Program-made: the position numbers and the translations under genes
Origin: Alcanivorax sediminis
Lineage (GTDB): Bacteria > Pseudomonadota > Gammaproteobacteria > Pseudomonadales > Alcanivoracaceae
NCBI RefSeq assembly: GCF_009601165.1
Contig: NZ_WIRE01000001.1
Span: 868,001 to 932,000 of the forward strand
Length of the DNA: 64,000 nt
Direction of reading: 5' to 3'
Shown here: in pieces, positions 56,322-64,000 of the stretch
Layout of the letters: each line of letters begins with the position of its first letter
Position numbering within the stretch: the stretch's first letter is position 1
Notes under the pieces: model-generated
Told to the model about the DNA's origin: nothing
Databases searched by the model: none
The model's input: the letters and a program-made list of their open reading frames with translations, nothing else

Positions 56322-56408
56322 GCACGAATCCTTGTGTGGTCATCATGACATATGACGATAACAGACGGCGTGGCAGGTAAAAGTGAAGAAGGGTAACCGG
56401 TGGAAATA

Positions 56409-56436
56409 ATGAACAGTGAATAGTTAATGATTAATA
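56409..56436. repeat. Heptad-word arm I (single)
   Basis: Four words in phase (ATGAACA, GTGAATA, then two drifted ones) belong to the F/G dialect; GGCGCGG follows directly, as in C and L. No inverted partner was found. Confidence 0.6.
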
Positions 56437-56471
56437 GCGGCGCGGAGATGCGTCGTGTGATCTGGAAGCAT

Positions 56472-56504
56472 TGAGGCCGCGCCACGGTTGTGGAAGCGGC
56501 CTCA
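56472..56504. terminator. Hairpin after rdgB
   Basis: TGAGGCCGC (56472-56480) pairs with GCGGCCTCA (56496-56504) downstream of the minus-strand rdgB stop. The T tract is weak. Confidence 0.5.
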
Positions 56505-56561
56505 TACATTCAAAACAGGAAAAATGGTGGTAGCGAGGGCCGAGCGGGCAGCCTTGACGGT

Positions 56562-57152
56562 TTAGCTGCTCAGCTGTGCCAATAATTTTTCCATGGCCTT
56601 GCCGCGATGGCTGATGGCGTTTTTTTCCTGGGCGGGAAGTTGTGCGGCGGTACAGCCTTTCTCCGGAACGAAGAAGTGCGGATCGTAGCCGAAGCCCTGA
56701 TCTCCCTGGGGCTCGAGAACGATCTCTCCGTCCCAGGTGCCCTGACAAATGATCGGGGTGGCGTCGTCTTCGTGTGTCATCAGTACCAGAACAGCCACAT
56801 AACGCGCATCACGGTTTACTTCCGGCATGTCGGAGAGCAATTCCACCAGCAACTTGTTGTTCTTCTCGTCGGTGGCTCCCACGCCCGCAAAGCGGGCGGA
56901 GAAGACGCCCGGAGCGCCACGCAGGGCTGCGACCTGTATACCGGAGTCATCGGCGATGGCGGGCAGCCCGGTGTACTTGCAGGCGTTACGGGCCTTGATG
57001 ATGGCGTTCTCGACGAAGGTTGTGCCGGTTTCATCGGCTTCCGGTACCTCAAACTCGCTCTGTGCCACCACGTCAATATTCAGGGGCGCAAGCAGGTTCT
57101 GCAGCTCAGCGAGTTTTTTCTTGTTGCCGGAGGCGAGGACCAGCTTTTCCAT
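56562..57152 (-). CDS. rdgB: XTP/dITP pyrophosphatase
   Basis: The 196-residue protein (MEKLVLASGNKKKLAELQNLL, then ETGTTFVENAIIKARNACKYTGLPAIADDSGIQVAALRGAPGVFSARFAG) is a clear RdgB/HAM1 house-cleaning nucleotidase. It has QGDQGFGYDPHFFVPE near residue 150 and SHRGKAMEKL at the end. It removes deaminated purine nucleotides. AGGAG supports the start. Confidence 0.96.
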   Translation of the reverse strand: MEKLVLASGNKKKLAELQNLLAPLNIDVVAQSEFEVPEADETGTTFVENAIIKARNACKYTGLPAIADDSGIQVAALRGAPGVFSARFAGVGATDEKNNKLLVELLSDMPEVNRDARYVAVLVLMTHEDDATPIICQGTWDGEIVLEPQGDQGFGYDPHFFVPEKGCTAAQLPAQEKNAISHRGKAMEKLLAQLSS

Positions 57153-57166
57153 GGGGGGGCTCCTGA

Positions 57167-57271
57167 GTCGTTAGCTGCGAGCGTCTGGCTTCGAGCTACG
57201 GGGAAAGAGAGCATCGGGAACCTGAATTCCCGGCGCGTCGTTGTGTGATTGTTTGGCTCGCAGCTCGTAGC
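57167..57271. repeat. Heptad-word element H (paired)
   Basis: Left words fit GCNNCGA (57167-57201, e.g. GCTGCGA, GCTTCGA); right words fit TCGNNGC (57258-57271, TCGCAGC and TCGTAGC). The element fills the rdgB-metW gap and ends six bases from the metW stop. Confidence 0.75.
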
Positions 57272-57276
57272 TGTTG

Positions 57277-57867
57277 TTAAGCTTTTACCCGGTAGATCGC
57301 GATTTCCCCGAACAGGTTTGGCCATAATTTGGCCAGGAACCCACTGCGATGATGGCGATTGATGACCTGACGCTCAAGAATACGGATGTTGTTCTTGCGG
57401 CAGTGAGTCTCGAAATCCTGCACTGTACACAGGTGAATGTTCGGGGTGTTGTACCACTCGTAGGGCAGCGTCGAGGACACCGGCATACGACCTCTCAGGG
57501 CCAGATAGCTGCGTACCCACCAGTGTCCGAAATTCGGAAAGGTAATGATGGCTTCGCGGCCGACGCGGACCATTTCGTTGAGGATCTGGTCCGGGCGGAG
57601 TACGGCCTGCAGGGCCTGGGTCATCACCACGTAATCGAAACGCAGGTCCTGAAAGTTGCCCAGGCCCCCATCCAGATCCTGCTCCAGAACGTTGACCCCT
57701 TTTTCAAAGCAGGCTGCCAGGTTGTCCTGGTTGATTTCCAGTCCGTAGCCGCGGGTCTGCTTGTGCTCACCGAGCCAGGCCAGCAGGGTGCCGTCACCGC
57801 AGCCAAGATCGAGCAATGTGGCGCCTTGGGGAATCCAGTCGCTGATCAGTTGCAGGTCATCACGCAT
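57277..57867 (-). CDS. metW: Methionine biosynthesis protein MetW
   Basis: The 196-residue SAM-dependent methyltransferase-like protein ([36 protein letters not shown]) matches MetW, with [27 protein letters not shown] and [22 protein letters not shown]. MetW partners MetX in homoserine acylation in bacteria that keep the metXW pair. Its start overlaps the metX 3' end by eight bases. Confidence 0.94.
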   Translation of the reverse strand: MRDDLQLISDWIPQGATLLDLGCGDGTLLAWLGEHKQTRGYGLEINQDNLAACFEKGVNVLEQDLDGGLGNFQDLRFDYVVMTQALQAVLRPDQILNEMVRVGREAIITFPNFGHWWVRSYLALRGRMPVSSTLPYEWYNTPNIHLCTVQDFETHCRKNNIRILERQVINRHHRSGFLAKLWPNLFGEIAIYRVKA

Positions 57868-59038
57868 GGCTGGCCTCCACGTCGTTGGCCCTGTTTTCGA
57901 TTTCGTTGGCGACCCTGTGCATGTAGGCCCCGAACAGCTTGGTGTACTCCGGGATATCCAGCAGGAAGGCGTCATGCCCCTTGGGCGTATCAATTTCCGC
58001 GTAGCTCACATCTCGGCCCGCATGCACCAGACCATCGACGATTTCGCGGCTGCGTTCTGGGGCAAAGCGCCAGTCCGAGGTGAAGGACACGATCAGGAAC
58101 TTGCAGCTGGGCTGGGCCAGGGCAGTTTCAAGATTGTCCCCGAACTCCCGGGCGGGGTCGAAGTAGTCAAGAGCCTTGGTCATCAGCAAATAGGTGTTGG
58201 CGTCGAAGTTGCGCGAAAATACCTCGCCTTGATGGCGCAGGTAGGATTCCACCTGAAACTCCACATCAAAGCCGTAATGGAAGCGGCCCGCACGCAGGTC
58301 GCGGCCGAATTTCATGCGCATGGCGTCATCACTGAGGTAGGTGATATGGCCGACCATGCGCGCCAGGATCAGGCCCTGCCGTGGGTAGGTGTCGTGCAGG
58401 TAGTAGCGCCCGCCATGGAAATTAGGGTCAGTCAGGATCGACTGGCGGGCCACTTCGTTGAAAGCAATGTTCTGTGCTGACAGCTTTGGTGCTGCGGCAA
58501 TCACCACGGCGTGCCCCAGGCGTTCGGGGTAATCAATGGACCACTGCAAGGCTTGCATGCCGCCCATGCTGCCGCCAATCACCGCGGCCCAGCGCTGGAT
58601 GCCCAGCACATCGGCCAGGCGCGCCTGGCTGTTAACCCAGTCCTTGATGGTCATCATCGGGAAATCCGGGCCCCAGGGCTGTCCGGTTTCCGGGTTGATG
58701 GAGGACGGGCCAGAGGAGCCGTGGCAGCCGCCCAGATTATTCAGACAGACCACAAAGAAGCGGTTGGTGTCGATGACTTTGCCAGGACCAATGCAGGTAT
58801 CCCACCAGCCGGGGCGCTTGTCGTCCATGCTGTTGTAGCCAGCAGCGTGATGGTGGCCGGACAGGGCATGACATATCAGCACCGCATTGGTGGCGGTACG
58901 ATTCAAGGTGCCATAGGTTTCGTATACCAGTTCGTAGGACGGCAGGGTTCTTCCGCACTCCAGTTCAAGAGGCGTGTCGAATCGATGAATTTTCGGCTCT
59001 ACCAGTCCGACGGAATCGGCAGGGATTTGTTGCGGCAT
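57860..59038 (-). CDS. metX: Homoserine O-acyltransferase MetX
   Basis: The 392-residue alpha/beta-hydrolase-fold enzyme ([46 protein letters not shown]) has [17 protein letters not shown], the nucleophile elbow [14 protein letters not shown] (Ser near residue 155), [13 protein letters not shown] and a late catalytic His in GHDAFLLD. Acyl choice (acetyl or succinyl) cannot be settled here; MetX proteins paired with MetW in gammaproteobacteria often use succinyl-CoA. Start 59038 follows the family; a longer frame exists to 59095. Confidence 0.93.
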   Translation of the reverse strand: MPQQIPADSVGLVEPKIHRFDTPLELECGRTLPSYELVYETYGTLNRTATNAVLICHALSGHHHAAGYNSMDDKRPGWWDTCIGPGKVIDTNRFFVVCLNNLGGCHGSSGPSSINPETGQPWGPDFPMMTIKDWVNSQARLADVLGIQRWAAVIGGSMGGMQALQWSIDYPERLGHAVVIAAAPKLSAQNIAFNEVARQSILTDPNFHGGRYYLHDTYPRQGLILARMVGHITYLSDDAMRMKFGRDLRAGRFHYGFDVEFQVESYLRHQGEVFSRNFDANTYLLMTKALDYFDPAREFGDNLETALAQPSCKFLIVSFTSDWRFAPERSREIVDGLVHAGRDVSYAEIDTPKGHDAFLLDIPEYTKLFGAYMHRVANEIENRANDVEASHA

Positions 59039-59125
59039 GATGACTCGCTTGCGTCTGTTGCCGCAAAGTCTAAAGCTCGCCCGGTGGCCGTGCAATCGGC
59101 CACCGGCGAGAAGCGCAGAGTTATC

Positions 59126-59641
59126 TCATGACAGCGGGCTATAGTTCTCTTCTTCGTGGTGCTGGCGGATATCGATATAGTCATCCAGGGCACGGTGAAC
59201 CTGATTGCGCTGCACCTTGCGATCCACGTCCACAAGGATCAGATAGTTACCGTTCTTGACCGACTGGATATAAGGCTCAAGATGGTGGTTTGTGTGTGAG
59301 ATGCCGCGCAGACCTCCCACCCAGGCGCCGAAGCAGGTAAAGAAGAGGGCGGTGAGTGCCCAGATGCCAAGGTGTGCATCGATGCCCCAGGGGTCAGCAA
59401 ACGCTATCGCGTAGCCGGCAATCAGGCCAATAAAGAACCCCCGCGTGGCGCCACTGTAACCGTCGGCCATCAAGTCAGTGTCTTCCCATGGGGTCGTGCT
59501 GTTAATGCCCAGTCGCTCCAGCTCACCGTTGTCCCGGGCCATCACATGTACCCGGTCGCCGCCAAAGCCGGCATCATCGAGACGGCCAAGCGCGTTACGC
59601 ACTTGCTGAAGATTGGGGACGAGATAGTAGATCCTGTACAT
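59126..59641 (-). CDS. Membrane protein with two glycine-rich helices (DUF1269-like)
   Basis: The 171-residue product (MYRIYYLVPNLQQVRNALGRLDDAGFGGDRVHVMARDN) has an alpha/beta N-terminal domain, two Gly-rich membrane segments (GATRGFFIGLIAGYAIAF and ALTALFFTCFGAWVGGLRG) and a C-terminal NYLILVDVDRKVQRNQVHRALDD strand-helix. This resembles small stress-related DUF1269/YtxH-type proteins; function unknown. Start 59641 follows AAGGAGGG. Confidence 0.72.
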   Translation of the reverse strand: MYRIYYLVPNLQQVRNALGRLDDAGFGGDRVHVMARDNGELERLGINSTTPWEDTDLMADGYSGATRGFFIGLIAGYAIAFADPWGIDAHLGIWALTALFFTCFGAWVGGLRGISHTNHHLEPYIQSVKNGNYLILVDVDRKVQRNQVHRALDDYIDIRQHHEEENYSPLS

Positions 59642-59729
59642 ACGCGATTCCCTCCTTCGTAATAGTTCATCCACGCTAGACGGGTATCAGTGAAGGATTG
59701 ATCAAAACTTGATCAGCATCAGGTGAAGC

Positions 59730-61031
59730 ATGGCAAAACAGGAATTACTGGACAAGCTGTACGCACAAGTTGCCAATGATGAGGATGCCCGCACCTGCAC
59801 GGACATCAGTGAAGAGGCCTGCCGTGAGGTGCCTGGCAATTTCTTTCGTATCATCACCGCCAATGCGTTGACCAAGATCGGTGATCTGCTGATTAACCCC
59901 AAGACGGTACTGGCCTGGTTGGTCACTGCGGTGGGTGCGCCGGCCTGGCTGGCCGGCTTTTTGGTGCCGATCCGCGAGTCCGGCTCGCTGATTCCGCAGC
60001 TGATGATAGGAGCCCTGGTGCGTCGCCACCCGGTGCGCAAGGGCTTCTGGGTGCTGGGGTCGGCCTTGCAGGGGCTGGCGGTGCTGGGTATGGCGCTGGC
60101 CGTGTGGTGGCTGGAAGGTATGCAGGCCGGCATGGCGATCATCGCCTTGTTGATTCTGTTTAGTATCAGCCGCGGGTTTTGTTCGGTGGCCATGAAGGAT
60201 GTGCAGGGGAAATGCATTCCCAAATCTCGCCGGGGCAGGTTGACCGGCCTGTCCGCCACCCTGTCCGGGGCCATTACCTTTGCCCTGTCATTGATTATTT
60301 TCCAGGGAGAGGGCGATCCGACGCGCGCGTTTTACACGGCACTTCTGACCGGTGCCGGTATGGCCTGGCTGCTGGCGGCCTGGGTGTTTTTCACCGTGGA
60401 CGAGGCGCCGGGGGCCAGCGAAGGAGGGCACAATGCCTTCCGTCAGGCGTTGACCAGCCTTGGCTTGCTGAAAACCGATAGGCCCTTCCGCCGTTTTGTC
60501 ATGACTCGGGCCCTGTTGATGTCATCGTCGCTGGCTTCACCGTTTCTGGTGCTGTTGGCCCAGGACCAATCCTCCCTGCCGTTGCTGCTGGGCAGCTTTG
60601 TCCTGGCGTCCAGTCTGGCCAGCACCGTCAGTGCCACGGTGTGGGGCTACATGGCTGACACCTCCAGCCGCAACGTGATGATTCGTGGCGGCGGCCTGGC
60701 GGCTTTTGTCTGCATGCTGGCGGGGGGCTTTGCCTTGTGGGGACCGACCGTATCGTGGCTGCACTGGCTGTTTCCTGTTGCCTACTTTGTACTGGCCATT
60801 GCTCATGCGGGCATTCGTATTGGCCGCAAGACTTATCTGGTGGATATGGCTGGCGGCACGAAACGGACCGATTACACCTCGGTGAGCAATACCGTGATTG
60901 GTGTGCTGCTGTTGGCGGTGGGGGGGCTGAGTGCCGTGGTCTCCACTTTTGGGAATGATTGGGCGCTATTGGTCCTGGGCGTGATGGGGGCCGTTGGCGT
61001 GCTCAGCGCCATGTTGCTGGAGGAAGTTTGA
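59730..61031 (+). CDS. MFS-type transporter
   Basis: The 433-residue protein has ~12 hydrophobic helices and a long soluble N-terminus (MAKQELLDKLYAQVANDEDARTCTDISEEACREVPGNFF). GALVRRHPVRKGFWVLGS resembles the MFS loop 2-3 motif, and the central loop DEAPGASEGGHNAFRQALTSLGLLK splits the two halves. The substrate cannot be predicted. It is divergent from the preceding membrane-protein gene. Confidence 0.82.
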   Translation: MAKQELLDKLYAQVANDEDARTCTDISEEACREVPGNFFRIITANALTKIGDLLINPKTVLAWLVTAVGAPAWLAGFLVPIRESGSLIPQLMIGALVRRHPVRKGFWVLGSALQGLAVLGMALAVWWLEGMQAGMAIIALLILFSISRGFCSVAMKDVQGKCIPKSRRGRLTGLSATLSGAITFALSLIIFQGEGDPTRAFYTALLTGAGMAWLLAAWVFFTVDEAPGASEGGHNAFRQALTSLGLLKTDRPFRRFVMTRALLMSSSLASPFLVLLAQDQSSLPLLLGSFVLASSLASTVSATVWGYMADTSSRNVMIRGGGLAAFVCMLAGGFALWGPTVSWLHWLFPVAYFVLAIAHAGIRIGRKTYLVDMAGGTKRTDYTSVSNTVIGVLLLAVGGLSAVVSTFGNDWALLVLGVMGAVGVLSAMLLEEV

Positions 61032-61170
61032 GGGCTAGAGGCGCGTGCCATTGCTGTGGGTCAATTTCTCAAGATGTTGTAAGCAATATCTTAAGCTGGC
61101 CGCAAAGCATGTTACCCGTTAGCTGGAAGTATTAATCTCAACCGCTTTGCCAATGGAGGGGGACTGCTAC

Positions 61171-61809
61171 ATGAAGATATTGCTACCAGCATTGATCGCT
61201 GCTGCTACCTGTGCTGTGAATGCATGGGCTGAAACCAGTGCTCCTGCGAGCACTCAGTCCGGGGGGTTCATGCTCGGGGCAGGGCTGGGTTTTGATTCCG
61301 GCAATTTTTCCGAGGAGCTTGAGGATGAACTGGCTTTTATTGGGCCGGGGTTTGATGTGGATGATGACGGGGCAGATATCGGTAAAGACCTTTATCTGGG
61401 TTACGTGTTCGGTGGTGCCTCTTCTTTCCGGTTTGGTTATCGTGAATTTGGTGAACAATCGGGTGACGTAACCTACTTTGGCAACAAAACGGGAGATTAC
61501 GTCCTGGAAGCCGATGGGGTCTACATGGCAGTGGATCTGCTGTTGCCTCTCAATGAAACGCTGTTTGTGGGCGGCACGTTGGGATTGCAGAATTGGGATG
61601 GAAAAGTGACAGCCCGAAACGCCTTCTTCAGTTCAACAGAGTCCACGGATGGTCGTGATTTCTTTTATGGCCTGCGGGGAAAATTGTTAGTGAACGAGGG
61701 CCGGGGCGCGTTGGTGGCAGGGTATTCCCTGTATAGTTTTGAAGACGAATATGGTGAGGAACTTGAGTATAACTCCTTGAGCATCGGTTTTGAAGGTTAC
61801 TTCCGGTAA
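61171..61809 (+). CDS. Outer-membrane beta-barrel protein (OmpA/OmpW-like fold)
   Basis: The 212-residue product has a signal peptide (MKILLPALIAAATCAVNAWAET) and a barrel-like mature region: GGFMLGAGLGFDSGNF, an acidic DVDDDGADIG loop, LYLGYVFGGASSFRFGYREF and the aromatic end GFEGYFR. The start at 61171 follows GGAGGGG. The role is unknown. A terminator follows 20 bases after the stop. Confidence 0.75.
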   Translation: MKILLPALIAAATCAVNAWAETSAPASTQSGGFMLGAGLGFDSGNFSEELEDELAFIGPGFDVDDDGADIGKDLYLGYVFGGASSFRFGYREFGEQSGDVTYFGNKTGDYVLEADGVYMAVDLLLPLNETLFVGGTLGLQNWDGKVTARNAFFSSTESTDGRDFFYGLRGKLLVNEGRGALVAGYSLYSFEDEYGEELEYNSLSIGFEGYFR

Positions 61810-61830
61810 AGCCATTCGATGGTGTTGAGA

Positions 61831-61866
61831 AGCCTCCAATGCGATGCACTGGGGGCTTTTTAATTT
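61831..61866 (+). terminator. Rho-independent terminator after the barrel gene
   Basis: AGCCTCCAATGC and GCACTGGGGGCT form a hairpin with loop GAT (one G-U and one mismatch), followed by TTTTAATTTTTT. Confidence 0.82.
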
Positions 61867-61930
61867 TTTGCTGACGGGATTCTCACTGTTCAGCCATCTC
61901 AATCAGTTGGGCTCTTGTCATCAAGGTGTT

Positions 61931-62740
61931 TCATTTCAGCTCGGGAGGAAGTCCGAAAAGTTGTTCGGTGGAGTCCAGAGTCATGTTGATGCCTTTCACG
62001 AGGCAGAAGCGTGATGCGCCGTCCGCTCCTTGAACTTGCGCACCGTGGTAAGACCAGGGGGTGTTCATGAAGATGGCAATGCGTCCTGCTTTGAATGGAA
62101 TCAGTGTGGCGGCTTCTGGCGTACAGGATTTCACATGGTCAGGGGCGCGCTTGGCCATGATTTCAACTCCTTCACTGCCGATGATTTGCGGTCCATGAAA
62201 CAGTCGGGTTCCCCAGTCTGGTGAGGCCGTTTCGTCAGGGTCCAGATAAACGATCAGGCTATAAAGTCGATTTGGCCAATCCATGTGTGTTGGCAGGCTG
62301 CTACCCGCAGCACGAATATTCAGAGCACCGCAGGTAGCCCAGGGTTGCAGCTGAATCATGTCTTGTTTGTTGTCCGCGCTATCGCCGAAGAGGCGCTGGT
62401 ACAGTGCCTGCCTCGCGGGGGTGAACAACGCATGGATCGCACCCGCGATAGCATCATCAAACAGCTGCTCATTACACTGTTGCCAGAATGCTTTTCGAGG
62501 GCTGCGCCACTGTGTCAGGTCCTCACTTTTGTCCCAGATCTGGAACGCTAGAAGCCCATGCCCGGCATCGTTGAATAGGGACTTCTCTGGCAGGTTCTGA
62601 TACGCCTGCGCAAGGAAGTCGGCAGAAAGGGCGCCGTCGATAATGGCATGGGGGAAGGGCTCCGTAATGACGCTTGCCTGGCGGACGCTATCCAGAAAAC
62701 GAGCATGTTCGCGGCCTGTTAAGTGGCTGAGCGTGGTCAT
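61931..62740 (-). CDS. 2-oxoglutarate/Fe(II)-dependent oxygenase-like protein
   Basis: The 269-residue protein ([45 protein letters not shown]) has the HxD metal pair in [21 protein letters not shown], a distal His in [12 protein letters not shown] and the later Arg in ASRFCLVKG, as in small-molecule or glycan hydroxylases. Its start overlaps the acetyltransferase 3' end by four bases, so both belong to one minus-strand operon. The substrate is unknown. Confidence 0.75.
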   Translation of the reverse strand: MTTLSHLTGREHARFLDSVRQASVITEPFPHAIIDGALSADFLAQAYQNLPEKSLFNDAGHGLLAFQIWDKSEDLTQWRSPRKAFWQQCNEQLFDDAIAGAIHALFTPARQALYQRLFGDSADNKQDMIQLQPWATCGALNIRAAGSSLPTHMDWPNRLYSLIVYLDPDETASPDWGTRLFHGPQIIGSEGVEIMAKRAPDHVKSCTPEAATLIPFKAGRIAIFMNTPWSYHGAQVQGADGASRFCLVKGINMTLDSTEQLFGLPPELK

Positions 62741-63417
62741 GACTGCCAATACTCATTGGCAATGGCCAGTGCCTTTGCCACGTCTTTGCGCGGCAAGTTG
62801 CAGACAATCTCCTGAGGGAGCTCCCACCAGCGACTGGCGATCAAGGCCTCACGGGTCGCTTCGTCAAAGCGGTATTTCAGCACCCGGGCCGGGACTCCGC
62901 CCACAATTGCGTAAGGCGGTACATTGTCTGTGACGATGGCGCCTGCAGCGATGCATGCTCCATGGCCGACGCAAACACCCTGCAGAATGACCGCGTTGTG
63001 GCCGACCCACACGTCGCACCCTATGACCGTGGGGTAGACGCCAGCCCGATAGATATCTTCCGGGCCCATCTCGCCACCCATTTCCTGTTCAAGGTCCAGC
63101 ATCCCGGTGGTCAGCATGTCCACGTTATGGCTGACTGCGCCGAGGATTGCCAGGGCACTGATGGAGCTGTGACGGCCGATAATGAGGTTGGTCGGCATCT
63201 GTGTTCGGCACTGGTAATAAGCATTGCGTCCCATCAACAGGTTAAAGGGCTGATAGTCGTTACTGATCCTGCTTTCCTTTTCCAGGAAGCAGGCCCGCTC
63301 ATGATCACCATCAAAGGCCGAGAGCGAGAGCTCTTCCGGGTGAAGCCAGTCTGCGTAACTGGCCAGCGCCTTCAACCGGTTCATCTTCTGTTCGTTACTG
63401 ATCATCGGGATTTCCAT
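62737..63417 (-). CDS. CatB-like hexapeptide-repeat acetyltransferase
   Basis: The ~226-residue protein has an unusual N-terminal domain ([36 protein letters not shown]) and a left-handed-helix hexapeptide domain ([17 protein letters not shown], then [55 protein letters not shown]) typical of xenobiotic or sugar O-acetyltransferases. Met 63417 or 63405 may be the start; both overlap the upstream gene's 3' end. It probably modifies a surface sugar, inferred from its oxygenase neighbours. Confidence 0.8.
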   Translation of the reverse strand: MEIPMISNEQKMNRLKALASYADWLHPEELSLSAFDGDHERACFLEKESRISNDYQPFNLLMGRNAYYQCRTQMPTNLIIGRHSSISALAILGAVSHNVDMLTTGMLDLEQEMGGEMGPEDIYRAGVYPTVIGCDVWVGHNAVILQGVCVGHGACIAAGAIVTDNVPPYAIVGGVPARVLKYRFDEATREALIASRWWELPQEIVCNLPRKDVAKALAIANEYWQS

Positions 63418-64000
63418 GGGGCCACAGCAAGGATGGCGGGATAGCATTAAAAGGAGTACCCGCCAACTGGAGCTGAGCCAGCGGGGAGTGAATATGAGAA
63501 AACGCCACGCTACGACGAGCCTCTTTGCTGACCGTTCCCTTTCGGTGTGTTACGGAAACATCAAAGACGACAGCCGTCCCGGCACGTCCCTCAATGCTTT
63601 CGTAGGGATGCGTCGTGCCACTGCAGGGGCATGGGTCCTGATAGGGAATATGGTTTTTCCATTGATCAAGCCGGGTCTGGTGATTGCGATAGTGAGTCCC
63701 CGGCTTCACCTGTATGGCTCCATTTTCTGCCGTGACATCAGATACATAAAGCATCAAGCGAAGGGAAAGCGTGGGATCCCAATGTGGGTGGTGGTTGCCG
63801 GGGCCTTGGCGATCCTGCTTGAACGTATCCTCACAAATAGAGGCGAAATCATTTCTGCTGTCACTGCATTGAAAGTACTGCGCGCCGAGCTGGCGGAACC
63901 AGTCAGGGAAAAGGCATTGATGGAGCGTTGTGAGTTGATGGTTCACCAAATCAATGGCGCGGGCGGGCAGGATCTTTTCGCCATCCATGGGCGGGGCGAG
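63395..64000 (-). CDS. Phytanoyl-CoA dioxygenase-like protein (partial at right edge)
   Basis: At least 197 residues are visible. They include [37 protein letters not shown] (HxD metal pair and strand), a [29 protein letters not shown] segment with the distal His and Arg, and a disordered end. The reading frame stays open to the right edge, so the true start may lie outside; Met at 63988 is the first visible one. It is the first visible gene of a coupled three-gene operon with the acetyltransferase and the second oxygenase. Confidence 0.7.
   Translation of the reverse strand, partial: LAPPMDGEKILPARAIDLVNHQLTTLHQCLFPDWFRQLGAQYFQCSDSRNDFASICEDTFKQDRQGPGNHHPHWDPTLSLRLMLYVSDVTAENGAIQVKPGTHYRNHQTRLDQWKNHIPYQDPCPCSGTTHPYESIEGRAGTAVVFDVSVTHRKGTVSKEARRSVAFSHIHSPLAQLQLAGTPFNAIPPSLLWPHGNPDDQ

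Overview
The window looks like a gammaproteobacterial chromosome of the Alcanivorax/Pseudomonas type (inference from gene content and order). The core order yicC, rph, pyrE, slmA, argB, algC, dut, coaBC, radC, rpmB, rpmG follows the Pseudomonas arrangement. Later genes (a membrane acyl desaturase, metXW, hemW, mutM, rdgB, a complete Tad pilus locus) fit a marine aerobic member of that group. No rRNA, tRNA or CRISPR array was seen.

Positions 1-21.5 kb form a defence island. A type 1-like BREX operon enters from the left edge (3' part of pglX, then pglZ and brxL). Two foreign effectors are translationally coupled between pglX and pglZ: a SIR2-like protein and a DUF262/HNH (GmrSD/BrxU-like) protein. 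A convergent two-gene module follows, made of an XRE-type regulator and a metallo-beta-lactamase/beta-CASP nuclease, with nested palindromes upstream. Next come a full Wadjet operon (jetABCD, minus strand) and an AbiE-type toxin-antitoxin pair behind inverted repeats. REP-like palindromes cluster around the Wadjet genes.

Positions 21.6-36.9 kb are housekeeping: a Lon-family protease, RNA processing (yicC, rph), pyrimidine and arginine synthesis, SlmA, a membrane-anchored AlgC, dUTPase, CoaBC, RadC and ribosomal proteins L28 and L33. Positions 37.2-46.9 kb hold a Tad/Flp pilus operon (flp, tadE, cpaB, cpaC, tadZ, tadA, tadB, tadC, tadD, a small exported protein, tadG), with a perfect CRP/Vfr-type palindrome in the gap upstream. 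A PAP2-family membrane protein gene broken by one in-frame amber codon follows. The rest carries the desaturase, a hydantoinase A subunit, mutM, a TetR regulator, hemW, yaiI, rdgB, metW/metX, an MFS carrier, outer-membrane proteins and, at the right edge, a tight cluster of two 2-oxoglutarate oxygenases and a CatB-like acetyltransferase.

The most striking unexplained structure is a family of intergenic elements (loci A-L, 17.2-57.3 kb). Each paired element has two inverted arms made of strictly phased 7-nt words of the form G-Y-N-N-M/G-R-M, read towards the centre. Three or four positions are fixed within an element, a 'dialect' shared by both arms, while the middle NN varies from word to word. 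Nine loci are paired and three have one arm. They often fill the whole gap between genes and abut start or stop codons. One element (A) encloses a gene for a four-helix-bundle (S23/Avd-like) protein. I do not recognise this family as a described element.
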